Positions 17,474-25,646 of a stretch of 33,366 bases of DNA are shown here, in pieces. The stretch is taken from positions 1 to 33,366 of the forward strand of contig JAPYTP010000033.1 of the NCBI GenBank assembly GCA_029941885.1, read 5' to 3'. Position 1 is the first letter of the stretch; every line of letters begins with the position of its first letter. The notes under the pieces are model-generated. The model made no database searches. It was not told the DNA's origin and was given only the letters and a program-made list of their open reading frames with translations. The stretch is from Myxococcota bacterium (GTDB lineage Bacteria > Myxococcota_A > UBA9160 > UBA4427). A program made the translations under genes and the position numbers.

Positions 17474-18265
17474 ATGACTCGCTCCCGACGCGGGCGGCTC
17501 TGCGGAATCGCCACGGCGCTCTTCGTCACCCTCACGGCTGCGAATGGGCACGCGGCAGAAGAATTCGAGGTTCCGAAACTCACCGGGGCGGTGGTGGATC
17601 ACGCGGGCTTGTTGCTGCCCGCGACCCGCCAACGACTCGAGGGGGCGCTGCGCGAACTGCAAGGGAAGGGCGGCACGCAGTTGGCAGTGCTCACTCTGCC
17701 CAACTTGTCGGGTCTGACGATCGAACAGGCGTCGATTCGCGTCGCGGACGCGTGGAAGCTCGGTGGCGAAGAGGCCGACAACGGTGTGCTCCTGTTGCTG
17801 GCTCGCGACGAGAGAAGGGTGCGCATCGAGGTGGGCCAGGGTCTCGAGGGGGATCTTCCCGACGCCTTCGCGAAGCGCATCGTCGACGAAGCGATGACGC
17901 CGCTCTTCAAGAGCGGCGACTTCGATGGGGGCATTACGGTTGGGGTGTATCAGATCGCTCGGGTCACAAACCCCGAGGTCGACCTGCTTCCGTATCTCGA
18001 GGGCAGCTTGCGCGCGCGACGAACGACGCGAACGCGAGGGAGTCCCGCGCAGAGCCTTCTGTTTCTGGCTCTCGGCCTTCCGATCATGTTGATGCGGGGC
18101 ATGGGGATGGGTCGATTTGGTAGGCGCCGTGGCGCCTACTACATGGGCGCGGGCATGCTCGGCGCCGGTCTCGGAAGCCGTGGCGGTTTCGGAGGCGGGG
18201 GCTTTGGTGGTTTCGGCGGCGGGGGTGGCGGCTTTAGCGGCGGCGGCGCCTCAGGAGGATGGTAG
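17474..18265 (+). CDS. TPM-domain protein (YgcG-like) with signal peptide and Gly-rich tail
   Basis: A 263-residue protein. Residues 1-28 form a signal peptide ending AANGHAAE. The TPM domain covers about 35-165, with LTGAVVDHAGLLLPATRQRLEGAL, ADNGVLLLLARDERRVRIEVGQGLEG and ITVGVYQIA, the family's hallmark segments. A hydrophobic segment near 195-210 and a C-terminal Gly/Phe repeat with GGGGFSGGGASGGW are typical of membrane-associated YgcG-type members. Plant homologues act in photosystem II repair; the bacterial role is not settled. ATG 17474 follows the lemA stop with no gap, and the end overlaps the next start by one base, indicating translational coupling. Confidence 0.9.
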   Translation: MTRSRRGRLCGIATALFVTLTAANGHAAEEFEVPKLTGAVVDHAGLLLPATRQRLEGALRELQGKGGTQLAVLTLPNLSGLTIEQASIRVADAWKLGGEEADNGVLLLLARDERRVRIEVGQGLEGDLPDAFAKRIVDEAMTPLFKSGDFDGGITVGVYQIARVTNPEVDLLPYLEGSLRARRTTRTRGSPAQSLLFLALGLPIMLMRGMGMGRFGRRRGAYYMGAGMLGAGLGSRGGFGGGGFGGFGGGGGGFSGGGASGGW

Positions 18266-18930
18266 TGGCGGAATCGACAGTTCCCGACTGGGCGGCGCGT
18301 ATCCTCGGAACCGATGGACTCGAACGGATCGAGGCCGCGATTGCTGCGGCCGAATCGAAAACCTCGGGTGAGATCGTGCCCGTGCTCGTGCGACGCTCGT
18401 CGACCATCGGCCACGTCCCGGTGCTGGCTTTCAGTCTCTTGCTGATCGCTTTTCTGCTTGCCGAACTTCCCGCGGTGTTGGGGGATTCGCTCGGAGGCTA
18501 CGCGTTAGTCTGGATGGCAGTGACCTGGCTCCTCGCCGCAGGCGGGGCGGCGCTGTTCGCCCGCTTCGACTTCGTGCAACGGATGCTGATCCCGCAATTC
18601 GACGAGGTGCTGCAGGTGGAGCGCCGCGCGCAGTTGGAGTTCTACGAACTCGATCTCAGTCAGACGGAAGGGCGCACGGGCGTCTTGTTGATGGTGTCGC
18701 TCATGGAGCACCGCGCGGTCGTCCTCGCGGATCGAGGAATTTCAGAGAAACTCGACCAGGAGATCTGGGGAGAGGTCGTCGACTTGATGATCGACGGCGT
18801 CAAGGCGAAGGATCTGGCGGGGGGAATGTCGCGAGCAATCTCGCGTTGCGGCGAGCTGTTGGCCACGCATTTTCCGGTCGCCGAGGGAGATGTCAACGAA
18901 CTGCGGGACCACCTGGTCATGAAGGACTAG
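18265..18930 (+). CDS. TPM-domain membrane protein (second TPM gene)
   Basis: A 221-residue protein starting at GTG 18265, which overlaps the stop of the previous gene by one base (TAGTG) and has AGGAGG six bases upstream; an ATG at 18259 touches the ribosome site and is less likely. Residues about 15-40 (GLERIEAAIAAAESKTSGEIVPVLV) open a TPM domain, two membrane segments follow near 50-95, and the second half (GRTGVLLMVSLMEHRAVVLADRGI) completes it. This split arrangement is known for the short YgcG-partner family that accompanies LemA. It likely works with the two upstream products at the membrane. Confidence 0.88.
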   Translation: MAESTVPDWAARILGTDGLERIEAAIAAAESKTSGEIVPVLVRRSSTIGHVPVLAFSLLLIAFLLAELPAVLGDSLGGYALVWMAVTWLLAAGGAALFARFDFVQRMLIPQFDEVLQVERRAQLEFYELDLSQTEGRTGVLLMVSLMEHRAVVLADRGISEKLDQEIWGEVVDLMIDGVKAKDLAGGMSRAISRCGELLATHFPVAEGDVNELRDHLVMKD

Positions 18931-19008
18931 TTCGGCTGCATGTGGCGCGATGCGAGCGGGTCGCTCGAAGAGCGATGCCCGGGAGCGACCTTCGCTACGA
19001 TGGCCGGT

Positions 19009-20511
19009 ATGTCGGAAGAAACGACCCCACCAGAAACGAATCCCGATTTCGGAATCAGCTACGCGAATCTTGCGAGCGATTTCCATGCGCGAGTGGGTCC
19101 GACCCCCGTCTCCGATCCCCATCTGCTGCGGCTGAATGCCGATCTGGCGAGCGATCTCGGTTTTTCGCGTGAATACCTCTCGGGTCCGGAGGGTGTGTCG
19201 ATGCTCGCGGGGAATCTTCCTCTGGGCACGGCGGATCCGATTGCGACGGCCTACGCGGGGCACCAATTCGGGAACTTCGTGCAGAGTCTGGGGGACGGGC
19301 GGGCGATCCAGATCGGCGAAACCGTGGACGGCAACGGCACCCGGCGAGACATTCAACTGAAGGGTGCAGGGCCGACGCCCTTCTCACGAGGCGGGGATGG
19401 GCGTGCTGCGGTCGGGCCCGTCCTGCGCGAATACGTGCTGAGCGAGGCGATGTTCGCGCTCGGTATCCCGACGACGCGCGCTCTCGCTATGGTGACCACG
19501 GGCGATCGGGTGATTCGGGAGCGCGCCGAACCGGGCGCAATCCTCACGCGCGTGGCCACCGGATTTGTCCGGGTCGGCACTTTCCAATATTTTCACGCAC
19601 GAGGGATGACCGACCATGTCCGCGCGTTGGCGGACTACGTGATCGAGCGCCGATTCCCCGACGTGTCCGGCGCGCCGAACGCCTATCGCGCACTGCTCGA
19701 CAACGTCATCGAATGCCAGGCGGAGTTGATCGCACGCTGGCTGCTGGTCGGATTCATTCATGGCGTCATGAACACGGACAATATGTCCATCATGGGGGAG
19801 ACGATCGATTACGGTCCCTGTGCGTTTCTCGACGAATACGACGTGGGGAAGGTCTTCAGTTCGATCGACCACGCCGGGCGCTACGCGTACGGTCAGCAGC
19901 CGGAGATCGGTCACTGGAATCTGACGCGTTTCGCGGAGACCCTGCTTCCCCTGCTGGCGGAGGAGGAGGAGATCGCTGTCGAATCGGCCCAGGAAGCGCT
20001 GGGAGCCTATTCCGCTCGATTTCATCAGTCGTATCACCACGGGCTGAGCCAGAAGATCGGGCTCGTAGAGGCGAGTGACGCAGCGCAGGCGATCGCGTCG
20101 AGTCTGCTCGAATCGATGGCGAGAAACCGGGCGGACTTTACGCTCACCTTTCGAGGTCTCTCGGAGCTTCGTCTCGGCGATCCAGCTGGCGATACGAACG
20201 TCCGCGCACTTTTCGACGAACCGGCGGCATTCGATGCGTGGGCGCGCGATTGGCGCGATCACCTCGGTCGGGAGGGGCGGGATGATTCCACGCGGAATCA
20301 TGCGATGCGCGGGACGAATCCAGCCTTCATTCCCCGCAATCACCGAGTCCAGCAGGCGATCGATGCGCTCGCAAATGACCAGGACCCGCGTCCTCTCGAA
20401 GCCCTCTCGACGGTGACGAGCCGACCCTTCGAGGATCATCCGGAGCTTTCGGAATACGCGGCCGCACCCGAGACGCACGAGGTCGTCCAGCAGACCTTCT
20501 GCGGAACCTGA
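19009..20511 (+). CDS. selO: SelO-type protein adenylyltransferase (AMPylase)
   Basis: About 500 residues with a pseudokinase fold that, in studied SelO proteins, transfers AMP from ATP to Ser/Thr/Tyr of target proteins. Visible motifs are AYAGHQFGNFVQSLGDGRA, DIQLKGAGPTPFSRGGDGRAA (nucleotide loop), HGVMNTDNMSI (catalytic segment), DYGPCAFLDEYD (metal-binding Asp) and the redox tail QTFCGT. Cys stands where animal SelO has selenocysteine. Start choice is uncertain: ATG 19009 lies 7 bases after a TACGAT that could be a leaderless -10 box, ATG 19000 is an alternative, and ATG 18940 gives an atypical N-terminus. It stands alone between the TPM operon and the polysaccharide locus. Confidence 0.9.
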   Translation: MSEETTPPETNPDFGISYANLASDFHARVGPTPVSDPHLLRLNADLASDLGFSREYLSGPEGVSMLAGNLPLGTADPIATAYAGHQFGNFVQSLGDGRAIQIGETVDGNGTRRDIQLKGAGPTPFSRGGDGRAAVGPVLREYVLSEAMFALGIPTTRALAMVTTGDRVIRERAEPGAILTRVATGFVRVGTFQYFHARGMTDHVRALADYVIERRFPDVSGAPNAYRALLDNVIECQAELIARWLLVGFIHGVMNTDNMSIMGETIDYGPCAFLDEYDVGKVFSSIDHAGRYAYGQQPEIGHWNLTRFAETLLPLLAEEEEIAVESAQEALGAYSARFHQSYHHGLSQKIGLVEASDAAQAIASSLLESMARNRADFTLTFRGLSELRLGDPAGDTNVRALFDEPAAFDAWARDWRDHLGREGRDDSTRNHAMRGTNPAFIPRNHRVQQAIDALANDQDPRPLEALSTVTSRPFEDHPELSEYAAAPETHEVVQQTFCGT

Positions 20512-20556
20512 TTCGATGCAGCGATCGCGTCCACCCCAGCCAGGAAGTGTCGAATC

Positions 20557-21118
20557 ATGAACGAGAATGAGATTGGCGCGGTCTCTGCCAGCCTGGCGGA
20601 CACCGGAGAGCCACCCTTGATCGCTCAACTCGCACGGGCGTCGTGGCTGACCGGTGTTGCAAAGTCGGCGGTCGGGCTCGAGATTTTCACCCGGCTTCGA
20701 GCCGAAAAACAGAGTTCGGATTGGATGGCAAGAGAGCTCGAGGCGGATCCCATACACACACGAGAAATACTGAATTCCTGTGTGTCGATCGGTCTGCTGG
20801 AAAAGCGGGGCGACGAGTACCAGAACACCTCCGTGAGCGCCGAGTATCTGGTCAAAGGGGAGCCCAAATACTTCGGCGATGCCTTCATCTATCTCGCGGG
20901 TCTCGGGTCGCTCTTCGATCAGGTCGATTCCGCGATGCCTTCGGGTGAGGAAAGATCGCACGAGGAGGAGTTCCAGTCCAAGGAGGATGAAGCCGCCTAT
21001 TGGCGTGGTCACCTGCTGGCCATGGACCAGTGGGGCGGTGGGACGCTACAAGACCTGCTCCTGCAGAACGCTGATCTGACCGGGAAGAAGAAGATGCTGG
21101 ACGTGGGGCCCGGATCGG
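20557..21118 (+). pseudogene. O-methyltransferase, N-terminal part only (cut at SAM motif I)
   Basis: ATG 20557 with AGGAAG about ten bases upstream opens a winged-helix dimerisation domain typical of plant-type O-methyltransferases (LARASWLTGVAKSAVGLEIF, then ILNSCVSIGLLEKRGDEYQNT near 70-90). It reaches the SAM-binding motif MLDVGPGS at 21094-21117. There the protein should continue as the catalytic domain. Instead the DNA switches to a GDP-fucose-synthase-like reading frame, and this frame carries on as Arg/Gly-rich nonsense to 21342. Without the catalytic domain it should be inactive. It is the first gene of the polysaccharide block. Confidence 0.75.
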
Positions 21119-21502
21119 AGTCACGTCATGGCCGCGCTCACGCTGAAATTTCATCTGGCCGCGACAGAGGGAAAACCCGTGGAGCTCTGGGGCAGTGGCA
21201 AACCGCGCCGCGAGTTCCTGTTCGCCGAGGATCTGGCCCGCGTCGTACTCTGGGCGGTCGATCACTACGACGACCCCGAGACCGATATCAGCATCGCAGA
21301 GCTCGCGGGGGTCGTCGCCGAGGCGATCGGATTCGAGGGTGACGTGCGCTGGGACACGACGCGTCCGGACGGAACGCCCAGTCGTCGAACCCCGGCCGCG
21401 AAATTGAAGAAGCGGTTCGACATGGAGTTCATGGGAATTGGCGCTGGAGTGGAACGCGCCGTCGAGGACTTCCGGGAGAATTTTCCGAACGTTCGAGGTT
21501 GA
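21113..21502 (+). pseudogene. GDP-L-fucose synthase-like epimerase/reductase, C-terminal part only
   Basis: From 21113 the frame reads DRSHVMAALTLKFH, then ELWGSGKPRREFLFAEDLARV, IAELAGVVAEAIGFEGDV and TTRPDGTPSRR, the C-terminal half of GDP-4-keto-6-deoxymannose epimerase/reductases. The N-terminal NADP-binding Rossmann half and the YxxxK site are missing, replaced by the methyltransferase N-terminus in another frame. The VNVGTG motif expected between DPE and TDISI (near 21280) also seems absent, suggesting a further small in-frame loss. The first usable start would be ATG 21128. It should not be functional. Confidence 0.75.
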
Positions 21503-21715
21503 CGTGCTGAAGCGACTTCGCCGGTCTAGAGCTTCGCGGTCTGCTCGAGGGCAGGGCGGGTCGTCGCTGTTCAACACCGACCGGAATCGGGGACGTCGAG
21601 ACCCATCCCTCGCCCATTCTGCAAGGCCCGACAAATCGGAGTCGTCTATCCTGTCTCCGTCACAAGAGTTCACCCCCGCACGACACGACGGGGCCATCGG
21701 CAAAGGATCCTTGAT

Positions 21716-22318
21716 TTGAGCATTCGCGAGATCGTCGAGTCCAACCTCAGAGCCTCCATTGCCACGAAGCAGTCTCTGCTCGGAAAACGAGTCCAGGAGA
21801 TTTCGGACGCGGCGGAGAAACTCGTGGCCACGCTCGAAGCGGGACACAGGGTCTATCTCGTCGGGAATGGTGGCTCCGCAGCGGACGCGCAACATATCGC
21901 TTGTGAAATGGAGGGCCGCTATCTCGTTGGCGATCGAATCGCGCTTCCCGTCCAGGCGCTCACCACGAACACCTCGACGCTCACCGCCATCGGCAATGAC
22001 TACGATTTCGACACCATCTTTTCACGTCAAGTGGAAGCCTACGTCCGACAGGGCGATGTGCTGATTGCGATCAGCACGAGCGGGAATTCTGCCAACATCC
22101 TGAAAGCCGCCGAAGAGGCCCGACGCATCGGGGCCTGGGTCCTGGGGATGACTGGGGAGACGGGCGGCAAGCTCGAGACCCTGTGTGACCTGTGCATTCG
22201 GGTCCCCGACCGCGACACTCCGCGCATTCAAGAATGCCACATTCTGATCGGTCATACCCTGTGCGACGCGATGGAGCAGATGATGTTTCCGGACGCTCCG
22301 CGCAAAAGGGAGACCTAG
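21716..22318 (+). CDS. gmhA: D-sedoheptulose 7-phosphate isomerase
   Basis: A 200-residue SIS-domain protein. GmhA converts sedoheptulose 7-phosphate to D-glycero-D-manno-heptose 7-phosphate in the cytoplasm, the first step of heptose-nucleotide synthesis. Key stretches are GNGGSAADAQHIACE near 50-64, ALTTNTSTLTAIGNDYDFDTIF, the phosphate loop STSGNS near 118-123 and the ECHILIGH helix near 177. It starts at TTG 21716 with AAGGA eight bases upstream. gmhB follows after 4 bases, and hddA/hddC lie convergent, giving a heptose set. The gene looks intact. Confidence 0.92.
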   Translation: MSIREIVESNLRASIATKQSLLGKRVQEISDAAEKLVATLEAGHRVYLVGNGGSAADAQHIACEMEGRYLVGDRIALPVQALTTNTSTLTAIGNDYDFDTIFSRQVEAYVRQGDVLIAISTSGNSANILKAAEEARRIGAWVLGMTGETGGKLETLCDLCIRVPDRDTPRIQECHILIGHTLCDAMEQMMFPDAPRKRET

Positions 22319-22322
22319 GACG

Positions 22323-22859
22323 TTGCAGGCCGCTGTCTTCCTGGATCGGGACGGGACACTGATCGAAGAGATTCCCTATCTCCACGATCCGCTTAGGGTG
22401 AAGCTAGTGCCGAACTGTGTCGAGGCGCTCGGACTTCTCCGAGGAGCCGGCTTCAAGCTCGTACTCATCAGCAATCAATCCGGCGTAGCGCGTGGCTATT
22501 TCAAAAGGTCAGACGTGGATGCAGTGAACGGCTCACTGGCCGACCTGCTGTCCGCCGGTGGGGAACGGCTCGATGGGATGTACTACTGCCCTCATCACCC
22601 CGACGGCGATCTGCCGGAGATCGCGATTCGATGTCGGTGTCGAAAGCCGGGACCGAAGATGATCTTTCAGGCCTGTCGAGAGCTGGGTCTCGAAGCGTCT
22701 CGCTCGTACATGGTCGGCAACGCGGACGTGGATGTAGGGGCTGGAAACGCCGCGGGCTGCACCTCGATGTTGATCTCGGGCACTGCCCAAGCGGATTCGA
22801 ACGCAGACTGGATCGGGCCCGACCTGCTCTCCGCTGCTCATTGGATCCTCGATCGCTAG
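22323..22859 (+). CDS. gmhB: D-glycero-D-manno-heptose 1,7-bisphosphate phosphatase
   Basis: A 178-residue HAD-superfamily phosphatase. It starts at TTG 22323, with the nucleophile motif FLDRDGTLIEE at residues 6-16 (Asp8, Asp10), the ISNQSG motif near 49, and the zinc-loop pattern YYCPHHPDGD...CRCRKPGP near 86-110 typical of GmhB. It removes the C7 phosphate from heptose 1,7-bisphosphate before nucleotide transfer. It is 4 bases after gmhA, so co-translated. The late MVGNADVDVGAGNAAG segment holds the metal-binding Asp residues. Intact. Confidence 0.9.
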   Translation: MQAAVFLDRDGTLIEEIPYLHDPLRVKLVPNCVEALGLLRGAGFKLVLISNQSGVARGYFKRSDVDAVNGSLADLLSAGGERLDGMYYCPHHPDGDLPEIAIRCRCRKPGPKMIFQACRELGLEASRSYMVGNADVDVGAGNAAGCTSMLISGTAQADSNADWIGPDLLSAAHWILDR

Positions 22860-22891
22860 AAGCGCGTGACCGTGAGCGTCCGTGACTCGTA

Positions 22892-23907
22892 TTAGTCGAC
22901 GGGGTCGCCCTCTGGGTGGGGCTGGGAGCCGATCAGGAGTTGCGTGCCGTTCTGGTCGAAGCCAAAGGGGACGTGGGGCATTCCGTTCAAAGCGCCGAGC
23001 AATTGCGTGCGGTGCTCGTGTGGCACGTAGAAGACCATGAACCCGGTCCCCCCGGCACCGAGCAGCTTGCCTCCGAGCGCGCCGTTCTTCATGGCGGCTT
23101 CATAGATGGCGTCGCTCTCGGGATTCGAGATCTCGGAGGACAGCCGGCGCTTGCAGATCCACGCGTGATTCAGGAGCCGACCGAAGTCGTCGAGATCTCC
23201 CGACTCGAGGATCTTCTGTCCCGTGTCCACCATCTCGCGCATCTTGAAGAGCACGTCGGAATGTTCGTCCAGGTTGGCGACCACTGATTTCGCAATACTC
23301 GAGCTCAACCGGCTCGATCCGGTGTAGATCAGGACGAGGCGGGAGGCGAGTTCTCGGCGTCGCTCCTCGGAGATCGCGACCGGCTCGATCTCGATCTCCC
23401 CACCCGGTCGAAAATGAATCACGTTGAGGCCGCCGTGCGCCGCGGCGATCTGGTCCTGGCATTCGCCCTCGTCCCCCATCACGTCCTTCTCGAGCTCGAT
23501 GGCTCGGAGCGCCAGATCGTGCTTGCTCAGATGCTCACCTCGAAGCGCGGTCAGTGCGTGAATCAGGCCAACGGCGAACGCGGAGCTGGAGCCAATGCCA
23601 GCGCGAGCGCGAAGATCCGTCTGGTGGTGAATCTCCAGACCTTGCTCGTCGGTGAAGCCCAGGCAGCGCATCGCCTCCCGTACCGCCGGGTGCAAAATCT
23701 CCGCCACCGTCGAGACCGTCTCGATGTGTGACCAGACGATGCGGTGCCGCTGCTCGGGCGAGAATCCTCGGTGGAAGCGACAGCTGATATAACAGTGCTT
23801 GTCGATCGCGGTCGATAGAACGGCGCCACCGTGCGCTTCGTACCACTCTGGAAAATCCGTGGCTCCCCGAAAAACGAGATACGGTGCGGCGTCTTCGTGA
23901 CTATCAA
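22892..23907 (-). CDS. hddA: D-glycero-D-manno-heptose 7-phosphate kinase (GHMP family), frameshifted
   Basis: GHMP kinase that phosphorylates C1 of heptose 7-phosphate. It starts at TTG 23907 with AGGAGG six bases upstream and begins IVTKTPHRISFFG. At 23865-23868 the frame breaks: four G (minus strand) stand where five are needed to read FFGGATDFPEWYE. From there the other frame continues with GGAVLSTAIDKHCYISCR, ARAGIGSSSAFAVGLIHAL (ATP loop), and KLLGAGGTGFMVFYV near the end. Total length matches the family at about 340 residues apart from the one lost base. It is either a sequencing slip in a homopolymer or a real inactivating frameshift. Confidence 0.85.
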
Positions 23908-23994
23908 TCCTAGCCTCCTGCCCGGGTTCGAATGCTCTCGACACGCGAAACGACCCGAGTATCGCACAAGCGATTCGACTCCGACGAGCTCGTC

Positions 23995-24140
23995 TCAAAC
24001 GCCCTCCGCGCCGGTGAGCTTCGACCCATCCAGATGGGCGTCTGCGAAGGCGTAGCTTTCGGGCGTCTCGATATCGATGAAGGGTCCATCGCTTACGACG
24101 CCGAAAAGACCGTCTCCGACCCACTCGGGGAAGACATCTC
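23995..24140 (-). pseudogene. hddC: D-glycero-D-manno-heptose 1-phosphate guanylyltransferase, C-terminal fragment
   Basis: On the minus strand this segment encodes GDVFPEWVGDGLFG, then VSDGPFIDIETPESYAFADA and a TGA at 23995. This is the C-terminal end of HddC-type sugar-1-phosphate nucleotidyltransferases, which make GDP-heptose. Everything upstream (the nucleotide-binding GGxGTRL start and core) is missing. At about 24141-24147 the DNA changes into the middle of an epimerase gene on the other strand. It lies 88 bases upstream of hddA in the same direction, as in known gmhA-gmhB-hddA-hddC sets. Confidence 0.75.
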
Positions 24141-24142
24141 CC

Positions 24143-24730
24143 ACGACCAATAGCGGGTATGGCATCGGGCAAGAGGGCATTCACTGCGACGAGCAATCCC
24201 CGCTGCGCCCGGTCTCCCTCTACGGACGCCTGAAGGTGGATGCGGAACAGCGAATTCTCGACGGCGGCAGCGGGATCACCTTTCGGCTCGCGACCGCATT
24301 CGGCATCAGCCCGCGCATGCGCCTCGACCTGCTTGTCAACGACTTCACGTGGCGTGCGGTCGAGGATCGCTTCATCGTGCTCTTCGAAGCGCACCACAAG
24401 CGGAATTTCATCCACGTGCGTGATATCGCTCGAGTCTTCCTCCACGGCATCACACATTATGAGAACATGAACGGCGAGCCCTTCAACGTGGGTCTGGACG
24501 ATGCCAATCTCTCGAAGCTCGAGCTGTGTGAGGCGATTCGCCGCGAGGTGCCGCAATTCGTGTGGTCGGAGGCCGCCGTCGGTGAAGATCCGGACAAGCG
24601 AAACTACATCGTGAGCAACGAGAAGATAGGCCGGGCCGGCTTCAAACCCGAGGTCAGTCTCGAGCAGGGGATCGCCGAACTCGTTCGCGGTTTTCCCATC
24701 CTTCGTCGAGGAATGTTCTCGAACGACTAG
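24143..24730 (+). pseudogene. NAD-dependent sugar epimerase/dehydratase, 5'-truncated
   Basis: From ACG 24143 the frame reads TTNSGYGIGQEGIHCDEQ, then SLYGRLKVDAE with the catalytic Tyr-x-x-x-Lys, FRLATAFGISPRMRLDLLVNDF, KRNFIHVRDIARVFLHG and EPFNVGLDDANLSKLEL. This is the catalytic and C-terminal part of an extended SDR sugar epimerase. The N-terminal GxxGxxG NAD-binding half is absent. The same open frame reaches back to ATG 24077, but those codons are antisense to the hddC end and not epimerase. It would not bind NAD and is probably a remnant. Confidence 0.78.
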
Positions 24731-24778
24731 AGCGACTCCGATGGAGTGCGCCCGGTACGAACAGGATTTTTCAATCGA

Positions 24779-25616
24779 ATGGACTCCGAAGCGCCTCTGC
24801 TGTCGATCGTGACCGGCACCCGCAATCGGCCGGATCTCATCGCGGACATGGTGAATTCGGTCCTCGCGCACACCAAACACCCCTTCGAGCTTCTGATCGC
24901 GGACGGTTCGGATGGCGAACCCTTCGTATGCAATGATCCGCGGGTTCGGGTTTTCCCAGAGACCGAACCACTCGGGTCCGTGCGGGCTTACAACGCGGTC
25001 TTCGAGCAGGCCCAGGGCGATTTCGTCTGCTTCCTGAACGACGACCTGGTGGTGCTTCCGGGCTGGTCGGTGGCCATCTTCGACGATCTTCGATCGCCAT
25101 CCCGAGGTGGATCTCGCTTGTATCCCCCTGATGGAGCCGGACGAGCCGGAGCCGTTCATTGCGGTGTATGCCCAGATCCCATACGCCCAGATGGGCGTCA
25201 TCCGCAGGGAGGTGGGTCGCGAGCTTGGTTGGTTCGACGAGCGCTATGTCACGTATGGGCCTGATCAGGACCTGACGATGCGGGTGATCGATTCCGGCCG
25301 AAGAGTGGCCCCGGTGTACGGCCAGATCGTGAGGCATCTCAAGGTCGAAGACGAGTTGAGAGACCGGAACATGCGGCAATTCAATGAGGACAGTGCGCAG
25401 CTCTCGCGCTCCTGGAAACCGCGTCGTACCGAGCTCAGAAAGAAATATCGAAACGGATCGTTTCGCTATTTCAAGGGCCTCGATACCGGACACAGCAAAA
25501 GCTACGACTGCTATCTGTTGACCATTCCCGAGGGTCCGGACGCGAAACCCAAGCGACCCTCACGGCCCCATCGAGTCAAGCGGCCGAGTCTCAAGCGGTG
25601 GCTGGGACTTCGCTAG
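24779..25616 (+). CDS. Family 2 glycosyltransferase, with a frameshift
   Basis: The first part (24779 to about 25086) has LLSIVTGTRNRPDLIADMVNSV, a GT-A nucleotide-sugar binding start, and CFLNDDLVVLPGW, whose Asp-Asp is the DxD-type metal site. Near 25087 one base too many shifts the frame. The second part reads FDRHPEVDLACIPLMEP, then ELGWFDERYVTYGPDQDLTMRV, and a basic tail ending KRWLGLR. Read across the shift it is about 279 residues and otherwise complete. GT2 enzymes add a sugar to a growing surface glycan. GTG 24746 is an alternative start. A real shift would truncate the enzyme after the DxD site. Confidence 0.78.
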
Positions 25617-25646
25617 CGGATTCGCCCAACGGACGAGGAAAACGAC

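Noticed and set aside
20480..20511. SelO as a second selenoprotein
   Set aside because: The C-terminal motif is FCGT followed by a normal TGA stop with no coding continuation; the redox position is Cys, as in most bacterial SelO.
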